A stretch of 35,577 bases of DNA from Eggerthellaceae bacterium UBA3686 (GTDB lineage Bacteria; Actinomycetota; Coriobacteriia; Coriobacteriales; Eggerthellaceae). This document shows, piece by piece, positions 13,946 to 20,217 of this stretch (position 1 is its first letter; each line of letters opens with the position of its first letter). Position numbers and translations under genes: made by a program. The stretch lies in NCBI GenBank assembly GCA_002371495.1, contig DFIX01000053.1, positions 1 through 35,577 of the forward strand. Reading direction: 5' to 3'. The notes beneath the pieces are model-generated. The model saw nothing but the letters and a program-made list of their open reading frames with translations, made no database searches and was not told the origin of the DNA.

Positions 13946-15729
13946 CGCAAGTCGACCTCGTAATTGTCGATTCCGGTCGCCTCGAAGGTCGTGCCGTTGT
14001 ACAGGGCGAGCGTCGCGTCCAGCATGGGCACGAGGCAAACCGCCCCCGTGCCTTCGCCAAGCCGCATGCCGGCTTGAATGGCTGGCTTGACGCCAAGCTC
14101 CTTGAGCAGGAATTTTGCTGCGGGTTCAGCCGATACATGCGAAGCCAGCATTGCGCACGTGCATTCCGGGCATAGCCGTGCTGCGGTGTACGCGGCCAGT
14201 GCGCTGATGTAGCCGTCGATGACAATAGGCACACGATGTATGGCACCGCCGATGAACAGCCCGACCATACCCGCAATATCGAAACCTCCCAAGCTCGAGA
14301 GCACGTCGAGCGCATCGGTGGCGTCGGGCGCGTTGACCGCCAACGCCCGCTTGATAGCGGCCACCTTGCGCTTCAGGCCTTCATCCGAAAGTCCGGCACC
14401 GCGTCCGGTAAGAGCTTCGACCGGCTGCCCGAGGAATGCAGCCGACATCGCCGACGACGTCGTGGTGTTGCCGATGCTCATCTCGCCCGAGCAGATGATC
14501 TTGTAGCCCTGCTGCTTGAAATCGCCCACCAGGTCGACACCCGCACGGATTGCCCTCAGCGCCTGGTCGCGCGTCATAGCCGGCCCGTACGAGATATCGC
14601 CCGTCCCGCGTGAAATCGAGCGGTCGATGATTCGCTCGGCATCTTCGGGCGGCTCGAGCATGCCCATATCGACCGCAACCGCCTCGACCCCCACGGCATG
14701 GGCCATCGTGCAGACCGACGAGACACCCTTCGAGACGTTGGCGGCCACAGCCGTGGTCACTTCAGGCCCGCTCTGCGACACGCCCTGGGCAACCACGCCG
14801 TTGTCGGCGCACATGACGACAACCAGCCGCTTGCCCAGATCGACATCGGCTGTTCCCGTCAAGGCGGCAATGCGCATGACATCCTCTTCGAGCACGCCGA
14901 GGCTGCCGATGGGCTTGGCTACGTTGTTCCATTTGTTATACGAAGCCTCGCGCGCCTCTTCGTCGGGAGACGCTATACGCCAGTTGAGCTCCTGGATATA
15001 GGCATCGTCCAGCTCTCGCGCAGATGCGGGGCCGACGCCGGCATCGCCGTCTTTGACAATGACGATCGACATCGACGTGGGAAGGTCCTCGACAGCATCG
15101 AGGTCAGGTACCACCTCTTGGCCTTCTAAGCCGCAATTTGCGACGAGCATCGCGCGATCGGCTATGCCGCGTTCACGCAGCAGCTCCCGCAGCTCGCCAG
15201 CCTTGCGACCCGACTTCATGAAGACCTTCGTGCCCGGCACTTCAAGCGCCGCCTGTATGTTGCCCGTCGAAACAGGGGACACCAACAGCTGCTCGGAACG
15301 TTCGCAGAGCGGCTCGCGCAGCACGGCGGCCGCAGCGCAAAACGAGGTGACGCCCGCCACTACCTCAACATCGTAACCGCGCGCAATCATGCGCTCGTTT
15401 ACATAAGACCAGGTGGAATAGACCGAGGCATCGCCAAGCGTCACGAACGCGATCGATTTGCCCTCGTCGAGCACTGCCGAGAGCTGATCTGCCACCGCGT
15501 CGTAGGCGCGCCCTGTAGCGCGCTGATCGTTGGTCATAGGAGAAACGCAATCCAGGAGTTGTTTTCCCTGAATATAGGGTTCGATGATTCGGAGCGCCGT
15601 ACGGGAGGACCCGCCGATGTCGGGTGCAGCAATGCAGTCGACCTCCCCAAGGATGCGCGCCGCACGCAACGTCAGCAGCTCCGGATCACCCGGCCCGACG
15701 CTCACCCCGTACAGTTTTCCCTTTTCCAT
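13942..15729 (-). CDS. cbiL-cobT: Fusion: CbiL (factor-II C20-methyltransferase) and CobT (NaMN:DMB phosphoribosyltransferase)
   Basis: This 595-residue fusion joins two complete enzymes. Residues 1-230 are a SAM-dependent tetrapyrrole methylase of the CbiL/CobI type (LYGVSVGPGDPELLTL at 6-21, GDASVYSTW at 99-107, EVVAGVTSF at 122-130). Residues 240-595 are CobT: NVAKPIGSLG (269-278), MCADNGVVAQGVSQ near 306-319, SGEMSIGNTTTSSA (414-427) and the catalytic-Glu motif RLGEGTGA with E559. CbiL acts early in corrin ring synthesis and CobT makes alpha-ribazole phosphate for the lower ligand, so the halves do not catalyse consecutive steps. The ATG at 15729 has AAGGAG six bases upstream; the in-frame GTG at 15750 lies before that SD and is rejected. 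Confidence 0.9.
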   Translation of the reverse strand: MEKGKLYGVSVGPGDPELLTLRAARILGEVDCIAAPDIGGSSRTALRIIEPYIQGKQLLDCVSPMTNDQRATGRAYDAVADQLSAVLDEGKSIAFVTLGDASVYSTWSYVNERMIARGYDVEVVAGVTSFCAAAAVLREPLCERSEQLLVSPVSTGNIQAALEVPGTKVFMKSGRKAGELRELLRERGIADRAMLVANCGLEGQEVVPDLDAVEDLPTSMSIVIVKDGDAGVGPASARELDDAYIQELNWRIASPDEEAREASYNKWNNVAKPIGSLGVLEEDVMRIAALTGTADVDLGKRLVVVMCADNGVVAQGVSQSGPEVTTAVAANVSKGVSSVCTMAHAVGVEAVAVDMGMLEPPEDAERIIDRSISRGTGDISYGPAMTRDQALRAIRAGVDLVGDFKQQGYKIICSGEMSIGNTTTSSAMSAAFLGQPVEALTGRGAGLSDEGLKRKVAAIKRALAVNAPDATDALDVLSSLGGFDIAGMVGLFIGGAIHRVPIVIDGYISALAAYTAARLCPECTCAMLASHVSAEPAAKFLLKELGVKPAIQAGMRLGEGTGAVCLVPMLDATLALYNGTTFEATGIDNYEVDLR

Positions 15730-15831
15730 AGCTTTCTCCTTATCGGACACCTACCCGCACGGGCACTCGGCGACCCTGCAGGCCACCGTTGTTTTAACTC
15801 TTCGCGGTGGTTCGCTCCTCCACTTTTCGCA

Positions 15832-16485
15832 TTATTCCCTTGCGTTGTTGCTCGCCAGGTAGAGCAGCGCATTGCAGATGGCGGCGGCTACGTTGCTGCC
15901 GCCCTTGCGCCCGCGTGCGACGATGTAGGGCACGTCGAGCTCGCATATAAGCTCTTTGGATTCGACCACGTTCACGAATCCGACCGGAACGCCCACGATG
16001 AGCGCGGGCGGGCAGGTCATCTCGCCTGCCTGCAGCATCTCGTAAAGCCTGACGAGAGCCGTCGGCGCATTCCCGACAGCATATATTAGAGGTTCACCAA
16101 GGGCCGCAGCTCGCTCCATGCACACCGCAGCACGCGTGCATCCGCGCTCCTTTGCCTCGGCAGCTACGTCCGCGTCCGCCATAAAGTTGTACACCTGACC
16201 ACCGAACTTGCCGAGCACTCGTTTGTTGATGCCCGATGCGGCCATTTTGGTATCGGTGACGATTGAGCAGCCATCTTTCAGCGCGCGCACGCCGATGCTC
16301 GTGGCGTCAGGCGAGAACGCGAGCGTCTGCGCATAGTCGAAATCGGCCGACGTATGAATGACGCGCTTGATGACCAGCTCGTTTTCCCGATCGAGCTCGA
16401 TACCCCGGCCGGCGAGCTCATCCGAAATAATCTGGAAGCTACGCGTTTCGATTTCCGCGGGCTTTACGTATTCCAATTCTGCCAT
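15832..16485 (-). CDS. cbiC: Cobalt-precorrin-8 methylmutase
   Basis: CbiC moves the methyl group from C11 to C12 to give cobyrinate. The 217-residue protein has the catalytic His motif RVIHTSADFDYA (H44), TDTKMAASGI, and the family C-terminal block GVPVGFVNVVESKE with RGRKGGSNVAAAICNALL. It is the first gene of cobalamin cluster A, about 100 bases upstream of the cbiL-cobT start. A palindrome and a candidate promoter lie upstream (16543-16589). Confidence 0.93.
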   Translation of the reverse strand: MAELEYVKPAEIETRSFQIISDELAGRGIELDRENELVIKRVIHTSADFDYAQTLAFSPDATSIGVRALKDGCSIVTDTKMAASGINKRVLGKFGGQVYNFMADADVAAEAKERGCTRAAVCMERAAALGEPLIYAVGNAPTALVRLYEMLQAGEMTCPPALIVGVPVGFVNVVESKELICELDVPYIVARGRKGGSNVAAAICNALLYLASNNARE

Positions 16486-16542
16486 GCAGGCCTTCTTTCG
16501 CTCGTGTACCGTCGCTTGACGATGCTTGGCCGTATCTGACCT

Positions 16543-16589
16543 ATTTTACTGTGAGCGCACGTGCACAACTATTGGGCGAATCGCCAATA
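16543..16589 (-). promoter_or_regulatory. Candidate cbiC promoter with adjacent palindrome
   Basis: On the minus strand TAGTTG (plus 16566-16571) and TAAAAT (plus 16543-16548) are 17 bases apart. A near-perfect palindrome TATTGGGCGAATCGCCAATA (16570-16589) abuts the -35 and could bind a repressor or activator. The -35 match is weak. Confidence 0.35.
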
Positions 16590-16680
16590 ACAGAAAAACG
16601 CATCAGAAGCCGAGCTCGGCGTTTTGAACCGCACGCTCGATCCTCGTTCTTCACATAACCATCGAATATCAAATTGCCGA

Positions 16681-16725
16681 TTGGCCATATCATCGATTTG
16701 GCTTTAAACTCTAGCGCGGTGTAAT
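16681..16725 (+). promoter_or_regulatory. Candidate promoter(s) of the Nudix-like gene
   Basis: Two alternatives are visible: TTGGCC (16681-16686) with TTTAAA (16703-16708), and TTGGCT (16698-16703) with TGTAAT (16720-16725), both with 16-base spacing. Either would fire plus-strand transcription 30-60 bases before the ATG at 16776. It is divergent from cbiC. Confidence 0.35.
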
Positions 16726-16775
16726 TGCCGTTTCATGCCGAATGAATGACTTTAGGAAAGGAAGTCAGCTGCTTT

Positions 16776-17741
16776 ATGTCCGTTGAATTGTCTAATACCA
16801 TCCAAGAGAACCCCACCCTTTCGCAGACCGACCTGAACGCCGGCTACGAGATTCGCACCTACGATGACGGAGCCGAAACGCTTTCGTTCATCACGAGCGA
16901 CAGCGTGAACCGTCACCTGCGCCTCAACGATATCGAACTCGTCGAGACCACCCCTTACGAGATTCCCGAGCGTTACGCGCGCTACTCCCAGATCATGCTG
17001 GAACACCAACTCGGCCAGGTGAACAAAGAAGCCTACGCCAACCACCGCGTCGTCGGCATCGTCAGCGACCTGACCAAAGATTCCAAGACCGTTACGATCT
17101 GCCTGGCCGAGTATTACGACATGCTTGCAACGTTCTACTCGTTCCCCTACGTGTACCGCAACGACGAGACCCATGCGGTCGAGTTTCGCGGCTCGTCCTA
17201 CATCTACAACGACTTCGGCGTCGTGTACCCGATGTCGACGAATTTCGGCATCAACCCGATCGGCGCGAACACAATCGCCATCACCAAAGACGGCAAAATC
17301 TTGATTCAGAAGCAATCTAACGATGCTCGCACCAATCCCGGCCGTCTGATGCCTTCTGGTTCTGGCGTCGCATCTTGGCACGATTACGAGTACCAGGACG
17401 GTCGCGCCACCACCCTGCAGCAGATTGTCATCCACGGCGCCGAGTACAAGCTCGTCCACGAGTGCATGCTGCCCGACGAGTGCACGATGAAGACCAAAAT
17501 GCTCGGCATGGCCCGCGTTCCTACCGGCCTGAAGCCTGATTTCTACTGCTTCACCAGCCTGAGCATGACCTCCGACGAACTGAAGGCGGCCGGAGCTACG
17601 CCCTACGAGTTCTTGCCTATCGAAGACGAGGCTTCCACGACCCTGCGCCGCTACATCGCCCAGGCCAACGAGAAGAACCCCTCGTCGGTCGCCCTGCAGC
17701 TGCACCTCGAGGCCATCCTGCTCGCCGAAGTCTGCCGCTAA
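16776..17741 (+). CDS. Nudix-like protein with a degenerate Nudix box
   Basis: This 321-residue soluble protein has an uncharacterised N-terminal half and a C-terminal half resembling a Nudix subfamily with the block GRLMPSGSGVASW after KILIQKQSNDART. At the helix where active enzymes have a RExxEE pattern it reads HGAEYKLVHECML, so the Arg and two of the Glu are missing. It is probably inactive as a classical diphosphohydrolase, or acts differently. ATG 16776 has AGGAAG 11 bases upstream; ATG 16746 has no SD. It is divergent from cbiC. The fold call rests on motif resemblance only. Confidence 0.5.
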   Translation: MSVELSNTIQENPTLSQTDLNAGYEIRTYDDGAETLSFITSDSVNRHLRLNDIELVETTPYEIPERYARYSQIMLEHQLGQVNKEAYANHRVVGIVSDLTKDSKTVTICLAEYYDMLATFYSFPYVYRNDETHAVEFRGSSYIYNDFGVVYPMSTNFGINPIGANTIAITKDGKILIQKQSNDARTNPGRLMPSGSGVASWHDYEYQDGRATTLQQIVIHGAEYKLVHECMLPDECTMKTKMLGMARVPTGLKPDFYCFTSLSMTSDELKAAGATPYEFLPIEDEASTTLRRYIAQANEKNPSSVALQLHLEAILLAEVCR

Positions 17742-17745
17742 TACA

Positions 17746-17786
17746 AAAAATGTGAAAAAGGGGTCAGACCCCTTTTTCACATTTTT
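17746..17786. terminator. Long palindromic bidirectional terminator, TGTGA family copy 1
   Basis: An 18-bp perfect stem (17746-17763 with 17769-17786) made of AAAAATGTGAAAAAGGGG and its complement encloses the loop TCAGA. A-tract and T-tract flank the GC core, so it can terminate in both directions. It lies between two converging genes, the Nudix-like gene and the DUF3783 gene. Confidence 0.75.
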
Positions 17787-17800
17787 GGGAACGCTTGCGC

Positions 17801-18232
17801 TTATTGACCGGTCATGGCCTCGTGTTCTCGCGAGACCTCGGCCACGAGCGTGGCAAAGGGCCAAAGGCGGTTGTACTGGGTGACTTGCGCTTTGCAGCCG
17901 ACCGATGCGTCGGCTTCGCGAAGGGCCGCAAGGAGCACGTTCAGCCGCTCGCCCGCAACGTTGTTCAGCAACATGAACTCGCATTCGGGAACAGCTCCCT
18001 CGTAGGGCTTTGCGGAATGCTTGAAGCCCACGAGCCCCGCGATGGCACCGACCGGGTCGCCCAACATCTGCGGCGTCACGGTTTTTACGCGAATGCCCTG
18101 CTGGGCAAGCACCGAGCGCACGGCGTCGCCCCGCGGCGTGCCAGCGTCGAGGTTGAAAAGCGCCGCCATAGGTCCTGCGGGTCGCGCCCCCTTTGCGCCG
18201 CCTTTCGATTTCTTGGCAGGCTTCTTCGCCAT
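17801..18232 (-). CDS. DUF3783-type protein of unknown function
   Basis: This 143-residue protein has a basic Ala/Lys-rich N-terminus (about 1-22, MAKKPAKKSKGG) and a C-terminal half typical of the DUF3783 family: ECEFMLLNNVAGERLNVLL, then CKAQVTQYNRLWPFATLVAE and a final REHEAM. Function is unknown in the family. The start ATG at 18232 has GAAAGGG upstream. It lies downstream of the rubrerythrin gene but two hairpins separate them, so it is probably a separate unit. Confidence 0.6.
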   Translation of the reverse strand: MAKKPAKKSKGGAKGARPAGPMAALFNLDAGTPRGDAVRSVLAQQGIRVKTVTPQMLGDPVGAIAGLVGFKHSAKPYEGAVPECEFMLLNNVAGERLNVLLAALREADASVGCKAQVTQYNRLWPFATLVAEVSREHEAMTGQ

Positions 18233-18272
18233 GGCTGCACCCTTTCTTTCCCAATACGTCCACTAACAAAAT

Positions 18273-18306
18273 GGGGCGGAGCGAAGGCGCGCCCCCGCTC
18301 CGCCCC
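18273..18306 (-). terminator. GC-rich hairpin downstream of the rubrerythrin gene
   Basis: GGGGCGGAGCG (18273-18283) and CGCTCCGCCCC (18296-18306) form an 11-bp stem. On the minus strand it is followed by ATTTTGTTAG, a partial T-run. It is likely to terminate the rubrerythrin transcript together with the adjacent palindrome. Confidence 0.6.
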
Positions 18307-18311
18307 TCTTC

Positions 18312-18344
18312 GATGAGTCACCTTACCTGGTAAGGTGACTCATC
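18312..18344. repeat. Perfect palindrome, AGTCACCTTACC family copy 1
   Basis: GATGAGTCACCTTACC (18312-18327) and GGTAAGGTGACTCATC (18329-18344) are exact complements around one central T, and would fold as a 14-bp stem with a five-base loop. It lies 12 bases after the rubrerythrin stop. The same sequence recurs in expanded form at 24479-24548. Confidence 0.7.
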
Positions 18345-18355
18345 GCCAAGCGCTC

Positions 18356-19702
18356 TTAGCCGAAGTAGCGATCGAGCAGGCCCTTCAGGGCTTTGCCATG
18401 ACGGGCCTCGTCACGAGCCATTTCGTGAACGGTATCGTGAATCGCATCAAGGCCGTTCTTCTTGGCGCACATGGCCAAGTCGGTCTTGCCCTGAGTGGCG
18501 CCGAATTCGCAGTCGACGCGCCACGCCAAGTTGGCCTTCGTATCGGCCTTCATGTTGGGCTCCAGGTCCTCGCCCAGAAGCTCTGCGAACTTGGCCGCAT
18601 GCTCGGCCTCTTCGTAGGCAGCCTTCTCCCAATACAAGCCGATCTCGGGGTAACCCTCGCGATGAGCGATACGTGCCATGCACAGGTACATGCCCACTTC
18701 AGAGCACTCGCCCACGAAATTCGACTTCAGCTGCTCGAAGATGTAAGCCTTGTCCTCGTCAGAAATATCGGGATTGTCCTTCACGGTCTTGGCGTAAATG
18801 CCGAACTCATGCTCGGCAGCGAGCTGCATCTCGCCTTCGACCTTCTTGAACGCAGTCGCGGGAGCCTTGCAGACCGGGCAGGCCTCGGGAGGCTGCTCGC
18901 CTTCGTAGATGTAACCGCACACTGTGCATACCCATTTGTCCATTGTATTGCCTCCTTGATTCGTAGCGCCGCCCTCTCGTCCGCCGGCGCTGGACACCAT
19001 AGTTGTAACCGAAGCCGCAGACGCAGCTTGGGTTTTTGTCGATTCGTACACAGGCTCGAAATCTTCGGCACCGTGCTTGCATACGGGGCAGATGAAATCC
19101 TGCGGGAGCTCGGAGCCCTCGTAGATGTAGCCGCAAACGATGCATTTCCAGGCGACGGCCTTCTGGTCTTCCGACTGGCCTTCGGCCTTAGGAGCATCTT
19201 GTTTCCTGGTCACGCGCCTATAGTAGTCGTAGGTGATGGACGGCTCGTCACTCAGGCGGCGCGCCTCCACGACCTCGGCGTTATACATCACGTGACTGCC
19301 CAAATCCTCGCGAACGGTGACTTTGCAGCTCAGGTACGCGTTCGCCGATTTCTCGTAGACGAGCCCTTGGGCGCACCGGGCAAGTTCTCCGCCCAGAATC
19401 TCGGCGCATGCGCTCTCGTCGAACTTCTGAACGTCATGGCCGCTCTGCATGCCGAAATGCTTGAAGAACGCCATCGGCGTGCTCTCGGGAAGGATCGAGA
19501 CGCAGAACAGGCCTGCTTCGTCGATCATCTGCTGGGTGCACGAACCTTTCACGCATGCCACGCTGACCTGCCGTGGCTCCGAAGCCGACTGTATGGCCGT
19601 GTTCACGATGCAGCCGTTATCACGATCGCCCGTGCGCGTGGTCAGAAGAAACAACCCATAACTAAATTGGTGGAACGCCTTGTTGTCAATCGCTTCGGCC
19701 AT
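18356..19702 (-). CDS. Fusion: flavin reductase, rubredoxin and reverse rubrerythrin (peroxide/oxygen defence)
   Basis: This 448-residue protein joins modules usually encoded separately. Residues 1-165 form an FMN-binding flavin reductase domain (high-molecular-weight rubredoxin/flavoredoxin type). Residues 185-220 form a rubredoxin with C187, C190, C205 and C208. A Gly/Ser/Thr-rich linker spans about 221-253. A second rubredoxin (C259, C262, C275, C278) is followed by a four-helix diiron domain, the reverse-rubrerythrin order, with likely iron ligands in GECSE (331-335), EEAEH (364-368) and DEARH (431-435). It should move electrons from NAD(P)H via FMN and rubredoxins to reduce hydrogen peroxide. 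The start has SD GGAAAGGAG. The gene follows the Fur-family regulator by 15 bases. Confidence 0.88.
   Translation of the reverse strand: MAEAIDNKAFHQFSYGLFLLTTRTGDRDNGCIVNTAIQSASEPRQVSVACVKGSCTQQMIDEAGLFCVSILPESTPMAFFKHFGMQSGHDVQKFDESACAEILGGELARCAQGLVYEKSANAYLSCKVTVREDLGSHVMYNAEVVEARRLSDEPSITYDYYRRVTRKQDAPKAEGQSEDQKAVAWKCIVCGYIYEGSELPQDFICPVCKHGAEDFEPVYESTKTQAASAASVTTMVSSAGGREGGATNQGGNTMDKWVCTVCGYIYEGEQPPEACPVCKAPATAFKKVEGEMQLAAEHEFGIYAKTVKDNPDISDEDKAYIFEQLKSNFVGECSEVGMYLCMARIAHREGYPEIGLYWEKAAYEEAEHAAKFAELLGEDLEPNMKADTKANLAWRVDCEFGATQGKTDLAMCAKKNGLDAIHDTVHEMARDEARHGKALKGLLDRYFG
18941..18957 (-). promoter_or_regulatory. Internal SD and start codon inside the fusion gene
   Basis: On the minus strand AAGGAGG (plus 18951-18957) lies seven bases before an in-frame ATG (plus 18941-18943) that begins MDKWVCTVCG, exactly the start of a stand-alone reverse rubrerythrin. 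Initiation here would give a separate 195-residue product (18356-18943). Confidence 0.6.
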
Positions 19703-19717
19703 AGAGCTCCTTTCCGA

Positions 19718-20107
19718 TTAGGCTCGTTGGCATGCGGGGCAAATGCCTTCGAAAACCAAATCATGACCTACAATCTCGTATCCGCAAGCTGCCGCGGCGT
19801 CGGCGTGGTCGACCCCGTCGTTGAACACGCCTTCGCTTACGTCCTGGACCGTGCCGCATTTCATGCACACCACATGGCAATGCTCGTCGGTGCGATGGTC
19901 GAAACGCTCGGCACCGAGGCCAGCTATAACGCACGTCGCCTCGCCCAAATGCACGAGCTTGTTGAGCGTACGGTAAACCGTCGCCTTGCTCACAGAGGGA
20001 AGTTGCCGCCTGACCGCACGATACACTTCGTCGGCAGTAGGATGGTTACCCAGCTCCATGAGCTGCTGGGCAATGACCCTCTGCTGTACCGTGTTGCGCG
20101 ACGCCAT
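19718..20107 (-). CDS. Fur-family regulator, PerR-like
   Basis: This 129-residue repressor has an N-terminal winged helix (SVSKATVYRTLNKL near 38-51) and a C-terminal metal-binding domain. Structural Zn would be held by C81-x2-C84 and C123-x2-C126, and the regulatory site falls around FDHRTDEHCH (69-78). Position upstream of and in operon with a peroxide-reducing fusion favours a PerR-type peroxide sensor over an iron-uptake Fur; the residues alone do not settle it. The ATG at 20107 has GGGAGAGGG upstream; the longer frame to 20143 overlaps the promoter and is rejected. Confidence 0.85.
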   Translation of the reverse strand: MASRNTVQQRVIAQQLMELGNHPTADEVYRAVRRQLPSVSKATVYRTLNKLVHLGEATCVIAGLGAERFDHRTDEHCHVVCMKCGTVQDVSEGVFNDGVDHADAAAACGYEIVGHDLVFEGICPACQRA

Positions 20108-20134
20108 GACCCTCTCCCTTTCGTCCGCAACCAT

Positions 20135-20163
20135 GTTATACACTTAATGAAAATGATTATCAA
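20135..20163 (-). promoter_or_regulatory. Promoter of the Fur-family gene and rubrerythrin operon
   Basis: On the minus strand TTGATA (plus 20158-20163) and TATAAC (plus 20135-20140) are 17 bases apart, a good sigma-70 type match. The predicted transcript starts about 20 bases before the regulator's ATG at 20107. Confidence 0.6.
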
Positions 20164-20167
20164 TAAG
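20149..20167. promoter_or_regulatory. Fur/PerR-type operator
   Basis: GAAAATGATTATCAATAAG on the plus strand (reverse CTTATTGATAATCATTTTC) matches 15 of 19 positions of the classical Fur consensus. It covers the -35 hexamer of the regulator's own promoter, consistent with autorepression and co-control of the rubrerythrin fusion. Confidence 0.6.
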
Positions 20168-20217
20168 TAATTCCGCCGAAATCCGCTTCGGCAACCCACA
20201 GGCGCAAAACCGCTGCG

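Noticed and set aside
16752..18269. Minus-strand open frame of 505 codons spanning the Nudix-like and DUF3783 genes
   Set aside because: It is out of frame with the DUF3783 gene, antisense to the Nudix-like gene, and runs through a terminator palindrome.
18335..20170. Plus-strand open frame of 611 codons
   Set aside because: It is antisense to the rubrerythrin fusion and the Fur-family gene, both with clear motifs and SD sites.
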